Source of the DNA: Pogona vitticeps
Taxonomy: Eukaryota; Chordata; Lepidosauria; Squamata; Agamidae
DNA length: 64,000 nucleotides
Assembly (NCBI RefSeq): GCF_051106095.1
Contig: NC_135786.1
Location: forward strand, 203,919,501-203,983,500
Reading direction: 5' to 3'
The position numbers and the translations under genes are program-made. Below are positions 57,037 to 64,000 of the stretch, one piece after another; the first letter of the stretch is position 1; each line of letters starts with the position of its first letter. The notes below the pieces were generated by a model. The model worked only from the letters and a program-made list of their open reading frames with translations. It did not search any database and was not told where the DNA came from.

Positions 57037-57038
57037 TA

Positions 57039-57408
57039 CAGTGGTGCCTCGCTTAGCGATTGCCTCATTTAACGATGTATTCGCTTAGCGATGAGGTTTC
57101 TGGAGTGATTTTGCGCTCCATTTAATGATGTTCCCTATGGGGAAAATTCGCATAGCGATGTTCGGGACCTTGCCTCATTTAGCAATTACAGTTTTAGGTC
57201 CCCTGTTTCGCTTAGCGATGTTCCATTTTTGCAATTTTAAGTGTGTCTTAAAAGGTTCAAAAACAGTTTTAAATGCTTGGAATCGTTAGTGCACCTTCTA
57301 AAATGTGTGCAAACTTAATTTGGCTTTGTTCTGACTCTTCGTTAATTTTTGGTGAATTTTTTTCTCCCCCATTGGAAAGCATTGAACCCGATTTTGACAG
57401 CTGTCAAA
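57039..57408. mobile_element. Tigger/pogo-like MITE, right end missing
   Basis: The left end CAGTGGTGCCTCGCTTAGCG follows a TA. Internal GCTTAGCGATG motifs repeat at 57077, 57152 and 57209. The matching right terminus is absent; the sequence passes near 57405 into antisense CR1. Confidence 0.7.
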
Positions 57409-57977
57409 GACGGATCGCTGGACATCTCTGCTCAACTCACTGTATTTAAAAAAGGAGAGAGCTCCCGGCAGATGGCCTCTACTTTAGATTTTAAAAATGC
57501 TGCAAATTGGTCTGGTGAAAAGCTAGGGGGAGGCCCATCACTCAGACCAATTCCGGATAGGTCGAGCACTATACGGAATAACTCCACCTGCTTCGCTTAT
57601 CTGGTTAGCGAAGTATACACAACTGGCAGCCTTTACCTTAGCCAGGTAGAGGTTAGTCACGACCCTGACAGCTATCCAATTATAATCCATCAGGTTCTTC
57701 CTCTGCTTGTGCTCTAGCTTTCTCCTGAGCTGCTTCATCTCTCGTAGGTCCCAGGTTGAACCAGGGCACAGGCCAAGCTCTGCATTGGAAAGGGCATTTA
57801 GGTGTGATCGTGTCTACACGAGCATTTAGGTGTGATCGTGGCAGCAGTGAACCAGCCGTCAACCAGAGCGTCGACAGGAGCGCCAGCCAGGTCAGCCATA
57901 GCACCACTCATGGCATCCTGGAATCCAACAGGATCCAGTAGCCTTTGAGGGCAGACCATAGAAATAGGTCCCTACTC

Positions 57978-60919
57978 ACTCAGAAGAGCTGATTCCACCT
58001 GAGTTCCAAGGCCCTAGACTTTCTTTAGACTCCGCATTCAATAACTACACCTCACAATTGGTTGATTTATGCCTTGAATTCAATTTAACCATACTCAATG
58101 GCTCCACCGCCAACGACATCCCAGGCAGATTAACCCACTTCTCTTCTAGGGGGTCTAGCGTTCTTGATTATGCACTTACCTCTTCAGCCGTCCTGCCTTA
58201 CCTTTCAGACTTCACTATTGACTCTCGTTCTGAAAGTGACCATTTACCCATTCATCTCGTTTTAAGTTTTCAAATCCTCAACATGAGATCAAAGGACCCT
58301 CGACCAAAACCTATACCTCGTCTCAAATGGTCCCCTAAGATGGAGGAAGCTTTCAACGTTTGGCTGAGTACAATAGACTCTACTAATTCTAATCTGAAAC
58401 TGACTGAGACCAACCCTCCCCTTACAGCGATTGCGACTTACGAGTCCCTTGCCAAGGCACTCGTCCAGTCCCTTAGAGCATCCTCTTCTACCAATTCCCA
58501 TAAACACCCTCCTTCCTGGTTTGACACAGAATGCTTGAATGCCAAGAAGTGTGTCAGGCAGTTTTTCCTCTTAGTCCGCCGTGACCCTTCCCCGGCCCTT
58601 TTAAAATCATACTTCCATCTGAGGAAAACTTGCCGACTCCTCCTAGAAGAAAAGAAGCACTTATTTGCCCAACACAACTGGAATTTACTCCATGATGCAA
58701 TCCACTCCAACAACCATAAAGCTTTCTAGTCCCTGGTTTCCCGCACTAACTCCCCCTTAGCTCGTAATGTTTCACCTCCCATTCCTGCCTCTACTTGGAC
58801 CACTCACTTTTCTAGAATCTTTACAGCTCCAACTACACATAACGACCCGATCCTGCATCCCCCAGACCTACCGGAATGGCCACCGGTCACCCCGAATGAG
58901 GTGGAAGAACTTATTAATACTTTGAAAACTGGGAAAGCGCCAGGTCCTGATGACATTCCATCCGAAATCCTCATAAGCAACCCCTCATGGTGGTCGGGGC
59001 CTTTATCCAACCTATTCACATTAATCAACCATTCAGGTCTTTTCCCTCACGCCTGGCTATCCTCAATTATTGTACCCATTTACAAAAAGGGCGACCCTGC
59101 CTCACCGAATAACTACAGACCAATAAGCCTCCTCTCATCCATTGGGAAGCTTTATTCCAAACTACTACTCAACAGACTCACAACCTGGGCACTTTCAAAA
59201 GCCCTCCCAGGCAGAGAACAAATAGGTTTCCGCCCAGGTGCTTCCACACTTGACCACGCCTTCACACTATCCTTTCTCGCAGAAAAATACTCCGTTCATT
59301 ATGGAGCCAGATTGTACACGGCCTTTATTGATCTTAGAGGAGCGTTTGACTCAATTAATAGGGACATACTGTGGAAGAAACTGTCCAATTGGGGGATCGA
59401 CCCCCGCCTTCTCTTCCTGATCCAACGCCTTCACTCTTCCAACTCGTGCCAGATTCGCCTCGATGGCGCAGGCTCCATGACCGACGAAATCCCTATCAAC
59501 AAAGGAGTCCGCCAAGGGTGTATACTTGCCCCTTCACTTTTCAATCTATTCCTTGCAGATCTGCCTCCCACTCTTCCTAGCTCTGGAACCTCCCCTCCCT
59601 CTCTCAATGGTGTCCCTGTACCTATTCTTCTTTATGCAGACGACGCAGTACTGCTGTCTGTCACTAAACCTGGCCTCCGACTTCTGCTATCCTCTTTCCA
59701 AGAATACTGCTTCTCCAATGAATTATCAATCAATCCCGAGAAAACAAAAATCCTGGTTTTCTCGAAATCCTGGGCCCCGACAGCCTGGAAGATTGGTAAT
59801 CTATCATTCCAGCAAGTCCAGACTTTCAAATATCTGGGGATCACCTTCCACTCCCGACTCAGCTGGACTCACCATTGTAAAGCTGCCATTTCGTCTGCCA
59901 TGCCACATTTAAATGCAGTCGCCCGTTTCCACTTCAACAGTGGCAACCAGTACATTCCGGCTGCTCTCCATATATTTCAAATCAAAATCCTCTCCCAGCT
60001 GCTATATGGAGCCCCAATCTGGATCGAGGCTGCTAATCAAGACCTTGATAAAGTCGCTGCCTCCTTTCTCAGAAGGATTCTTGGAGTCCCAAACCTAATT
60101 AGATTGTCCACATTGATACTCGAATTAGGCATGCACCTTCCCTCTACTATCGCTTGGTCCCTAACCTTCAAGTTCTGGCTTAGACTACACCTCAATACCC
60201 AACCAGATTCCATACTCAATGACCTACTAAAAGATCCCTTTTCATCCAAGTGGTTCAATATTCTTGATGCTAAGCTCGCATCCTTGGACCTCTCCCCCGA
60301 ATCTCTTTCAGACACCACCCTTCACAGAGCCCATCAAATCATCAAATCTAAACTCTGGCAACAGGAACTCAATTTATTACTCCCCAATTTAAATCCTATT
60401 TGTTCCCCTCACTTCTTCGGCCTTTCCCCTTCACTCGGTAGACCCTCAAACTATTTTAGTAAATTAATTAATCCAAGTAAAAGGAGGGCTTTTATGCTAG
60501 CAAGACTAAACATTTTCCCATCAGCTGTTCACTTTGGAAGATTTGCAAACATACCACGCAACAATAGACTCTGTCTCTTTTGCTCATCTGAGCCCGATAC
60601 CCTAGACCACATATTATTCCGCTGCCCGACTCATCAACATTTAAGAAACAACATCCTTGAACCCCTTCTGTCGTCCCTTTTTGTTTCCCTAGCTGACCCC
60701 CTCCCCACCCTTTTAAGCGATTACTCGGCGACCATCACTAGCGTGGTAGCGGATTTTCTTTTAGCGGTCTCCAAGTCAAAACCCCTGCCTCATCCTCCCC
60801 CCGCATCACCCTCCCAGTTCTTACCTTCACGCCCGTCCTTCTTGGTTTGTAACACTATGACATAAATTGTTACTGCTGTTTTATCCCCTTTTAATGCCAA
60901 TAAAGGTTTTAAGAAAGAA
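57978..60919 (+). mobile_element. Young APE-type non-LTR retrotransposon, 5'-truncated
   Basis: 2.94 kb flanked by a perfect 12-bp duplication AGGTCCCTACTC (57966..57977 and 60920..60931). After the stop codon it has a short 3' UTR with CCAATAAAGGTTTT and an AAGAAAGAAA tail. The single coding frame starts inside the endonuclease domain, so the 5' end was lost on insertion. Clade is uncertain: the C-terminal Cys/His motif and RT wording suggest the Vingi/I group, but a comparison with reference RTs would decide. Little decay makes it the youngest LINE in the window. Confidence 0.88.
57980..60865 (+). pseudogene. LINE ORF2: endonuclease C-terminus, reverse transcriptase, Cys/His motif (one internal stop)
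   Basis: One frame of about 962 codons. EN: SVLDYALTSSAVLPYLSD and SESDHLPIHL (58150..58255). RT: KTGKAPGPDDIPSEIL (58925), PIYKKGDPASPNNYRPISLL (59075), GFRPGASTLDHAFTLSFLAE (59225), FIDLRGAFDSIN (59325), GVRQGCILAPSLFNLFLADL (59505), ILLYADDAVLLSV (59625), INPEKTKILVFS (59730), TFKYLGITFHSRLSW (59825). Near the C-terminus CLFCSSEPDTLDHILFRCP (about 60570) is a CCHC-type motif. A single TAG at 58727..58729 after HNKAF interrupts the frame, where relatives would be expected to have a Trp or Gln codon. No RNase H domain is evident. Confidence 0.88.
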
Positions 60920-61155
60920 AGGTCCCTACTCCCTGCGAGGGGGGAGAGCCATTATGAGGTTGCATTTTATTAGGTGGTGATCTGACCATGACAAGGGGAC
61001 TGACTTAAGGTCAGTCACCATCAGACCACACTCACTCCAACTGGTGGAAAAAACTAGGTCAAGCGTGTGACCACCCACGTGGGTGGGGTTGTTGACATGT
61101 TGGGACATGTTCAAGGAAGCCATGGTTTCCAGGAACTCAAGAGCTTCCATTCCAT

Positions 61156-62195
61156 ATCAAAGAAAAGAGGGGGGGGGGAGAGAAAGAAGAAGAGAGAGAG
61201 ACAAAAAAATTAACACAAACATATTAAATAACAAAATAAGAGTAGATTAACCAGATACAGTGTAGTAAAAATATATAAAATAGCATATATAAAATAAACA
61301 ATATACAGTGTAATAACAAAGCACCAAATTACAAAGTAAATTGTATATATTTTTAAAAAATACTATTTAGAAAATCCCATAGTGATAATCCCCCGCATAT
61401 AGTTCTGAAGTGTCTTTCTCTGCCACTTGGCCTTCTCCTTTTTGATGTTAATAAGCTTGATGGCATTAATGGCGCTGGTGTGTGGCTCTTACTAGTGGGG
61501 CAGGACTCACAGGTCTCAATAGTGGGCACAGAGTTCACAATAAAATATGCAAACGGCATCAGAAGCACCAGAATCCGAGCTGGAAGAGGTGCAGTCCCTG
61601 ACATTTTCCACCCTTGGGAGCTGGCCAGAAAGACATTGTTGTTAAACCACAGCGAGCAGACAGAGAAAGAAGGTCCTGGGGAAAGGATTACCCTCCGGAC
61701 ACCCAACATGGTGCCAGCGTTCTGATGCTCCTGAGACCTCACAGGCACCCTTGGACAGCTGTGACAGACCCAGCGCCAGCGCCCTCCTAGCGATTTCCAC
61801 TCCAGGCACTCCGTCCAGATCCACTCCGTCGGGAGGATCTCACCGGTCTCCAGACCCCAGTCCCTGGATCCTCTGCCAAGGTGCCTCCCGGACCGGAACC
61901 TCTGAGTTCCGCTGAGCAGCCACCAGTTGACCCCTGTGTTCCGAGCTCTGGCTCCGGCCGGCTCCATCCGCTCTTGCACTACTATCCACTCCAACTCACA
62001 GCAACAGCCCAGGATTCAGAGCTCTTCCCGAGCTCACCCCCAATGGTTTGGGTCAGGTAGGGGAGGAAGGCACTTCAGAGGAAGGAAAATAAAATAAAGA
62101 AGTGAAAAATAGCAAGAAAAAAGTGCAAAGAAGTAAGGAAGCAAGCCGGGGCAGCGGCGGTAAAATCAGTATCCGCCTGCCACTGGCACCATCTT
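61156..62195 (-). other. Unassigned tract, possible repeat 5' region
   Basis: 61160..61350 is G/A-rich then AT-rich low complexity. 61353..62190 is GC-richer than its surroundings. A 214-codon minus-strand frame (61994..61353) contains a hydrophobic stretch ILVLLMPFAYFIVNSVPT and a basic SKRRRPSGRER, but matches no protein I know. Its position next to the CR1 endonuclease relic and its unequal composition suggest the 5' part of a LINE or another repeat rather than a host exon. Confidence 0.35.
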
Positions 62196-64000
62196 GAACA
62201 GAACCATCTTACCATTCTGGCTGAAAGGAAGGGTGATGTCATGCAACTCATGAATTCAATTTAGTGCAAAATCTATTTTATTCATATATCATTTCCAGTC
62301 CTAGACAAGATATGCCAACACAAATCAAACCAATTTACCTTTTAAGCAGAATGACCACAATAATTAATACATGGTGATTAAGTTATTACATTGGGAGAAT
62401 ATTGGAAATCTCCCAAATAAAACAGTTCCTATATGTAACAAGGTTCCACAGCATAATATCAGATGGATAAAGGGGCACATGATGATATGTGAAGCCTGAT
62501 AGGGTAACCATATATCCTACATAACAGATGACAGCCATCTATTTAAAGGCATCCCAAATGATATGTCTTATGGTGACACTAGATAATACATTCACATTTT
62601 TAGAAACGATGCTCACCTAGATTTGTTGCAGTACATTATTTTTGTCACTCAAAAGTTTTGCATTCAGTTTGCTATATTTTATGATTAGCTACTGGCAGGT
62701 AAACTTGGCCTTATTTTGTTAATATGATCCCTGAGGCTCATATCTCTGGATAGGTCCTGCTGTGAGAGGAAAGACATGTTAATAATAAAGAATACAAATT
62801 CCTCTTGACATCCAGTTTGGCCCTCAACATAAGGAAGGGTTCTGTTTTCCTTCCTATTTCATCTTCTTGTGATAGCCTCTGAGGAAAGAATGAATGATTA
62901 CTTACCCAATAGTGGAATAGTTTCCTGCATGCTTCAAGGGGAAAGAGTTTCCAGATTAAAATCTGTTGGGTACTAGGTCATCTCTTTATGTTGATGGTAA
63001 AGGCCAAAGAATGGCAATCCTGGCTTTGAGCATAAAACAAAACAAAATTGAAAACTGCTTATCTTTTTATTAGTTATGTCTTACCATTTTGGCTGAAAGG
63101 AAGGATGACAACCTGTGAAGGATATGCCCCCTCTGAGGGGATGGGGATCATGAAAGACATCTCTATGTTGTCCATTGTTCAGTCTAATATTCCGAATCAA
63201 TATTCAAACAACACATTTATTGAAAACTATTTACATTATTTTTCCACCATGAAGGCCTCCACATAATGGCAACAATAGTGGTATTAGCTGGAATTCAAGG
63301 TGTCCCTTCTTGGAATTGAGGGGGAGGTTACCTTCACTACCCATCTTAACCCTACCATCCTCAACACCACCAAAACTCACAAACTTTTATCCTCTCTTCC
63401 CTGATGTCATTTACCACCTGGCACAACAGCCTGCACTGCAGTTTATGGAGGAAACACCACTGTTGGGTTGGTGCCAAATCCTCGTCTAATTGACTTATAT
63501 CATCTCCTGGGTGACTCATAGCTTGATTTTCATTTTTTTTTCAGGCTGCTCCTGCTCCTCCAAGGTGATGTCTTCCAGGTAGTCCAGTATGAAGTCAACT
63601 AGAGGGGAGCTGTGTTTAGACTCTACAAAGCCAGCACAAAGCCAGCACATATAGTAGAGTTTAGCTCATCCCCTCTCCACTTGGGGACATCAGCCCAATC
63701 TTCTATTTCACTCTCCTCCTCCTGTTTCTTCCCGCTGACTTTTACTTTTACTGCCCCCAACTTTTACTTAGTCTCTCTTATATAGTCCACTTGGTGGGAT
63801 ATATTTTTGGCAGACCTTTTCCTACATTTCAGTTCTTCCTGCCCATCCCAGTCTCTCCAGCTTCTGGGCTCCATTGGCACATTTAGTTCTGGGCAATGCC
63901 ATGGAGAAGTGGCCTAATGCATAGCTTCTGTAGAGGCCTCTGGAGGATCAGAGGGATAATGAGGTCAACCCCTCACAAGCACCAAAGTTCATCTGGTCAC
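62196..64000. other. Intergenic sequence, nothing recognised
   Basis: A segment CTTACCATTYTGGCTGAAAG lies at 62209..62228 and again at 63080..63099. 63540..63640 read in reverse gives an acidic frame (VDFILDYLEDITLEEQEQ) that may come from a repeat, but no family can be named. No exon is supported. Confidence 0.45.

Larger units (their letters stand above)
57405..61155 (-). mobile_element. CR1-type LINE relic (endonuclease to start of RT), split by a later LINE
   Basis: In the minus sense 61150..60932 encodes LEFLETMASLNMSQHVNNPT and LDLVFSTSWSECGLMVTDLK with LSWSDHHLI, the C-terminal half of an APE-type endonuclease. After removal of the insert at 57978..60919 it goes on with PVPWFNLG (about 57770), REMKQLRRKLEHKQRKNLMD and YLAKVKAASCVYFANQISEA (57740..57590), and SFSPDQFAAFLKSKVEAICR (about 57530..57470), a usual CR1 order. 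Both sides share AGGTCCCTACTC from the insertion. Confidence 0.75.

Noticed and set aside
63540-63640. Possible retroelement protein fragment (VDFILDYLEDITLEEQEQ, minus strand)
   Set aside because: Too short and without family signature; noted only as part of an unassigned stretch.

Overview
The window is nuclear DNA of a vertebrate, most likely a squamate reptile (lizard or snake). It holds exons of two recognisable vertebrate genes set in a repeat landscape typical of squamates: Bov-B/RTE and CR1 LINEs, a Sauria-type tRNA SINE with a Bov-B-like tail, an L1 fragment, hAT and Tigger/pogo-like non-autonomous DNA transposons, and Penelope-like tails carrying hammerhead-type motifs. I cannot name the species.

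Two host genes lie head to head about 24.8 kb apart. JPH1 (junctophilin-1) is on the minus strand. Its first coding exon is 7729..8107, inside a strong CpG island (about 7560..8720). Its second coding exon begins at 483 and runs off the left edge. GDAP1 is on the plus strand and complete: six coding exons between 32900 and 42480 join in frame to a 358-residue protein, with a candidate poly(A) signal at 43055..43060. The pairing matches the JPH1-GDAP1 neighbourhood of human 8q21.

Layout: 1-483 JPH1 exon 2; 484-7728 JPH1 intron 1 (SINE, L1 fragment, GC-rich Tigger-like MITE); 7729-8720 JPH1 exon 1 and CpG island; 8.8-32.5 kb intergenic repeats (Penelope-like tail with a hammerhead-type core, CR1 copies, nested Bov-B and Tigger-like insertions, an AACC array between inverted repeat arms, SINEs); 32.9-42.5 kb GDAP1; 43-64 kb gene-free sequence with Bov-B, a 1.46 kb GC-rich hAT-like element, MITEs, and a young non-LTR retrotransposon (57978..60919) nested antisense in a CR1 relic. 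I found no further host exon, rRNA, functional tRNA or CRISPR array, and no recognisable retroviral or other capsid-bearing element.

Junctophilin-1 bridges plasma membrane and ER/SR; GDAP1 is a GST-like mitochondrial outer-membrane protein. Their adjacency is conserved synteny, and nothing here shows shared control: one promoter is a CpG island and the other is CpG-poor. I saw no clearly undescribed gene system. The most interesting items are the hammerhead-type motifs in Penelope-like tails, the nearly intact LINE, and the composite or nested insertions with readable target-site duplications.
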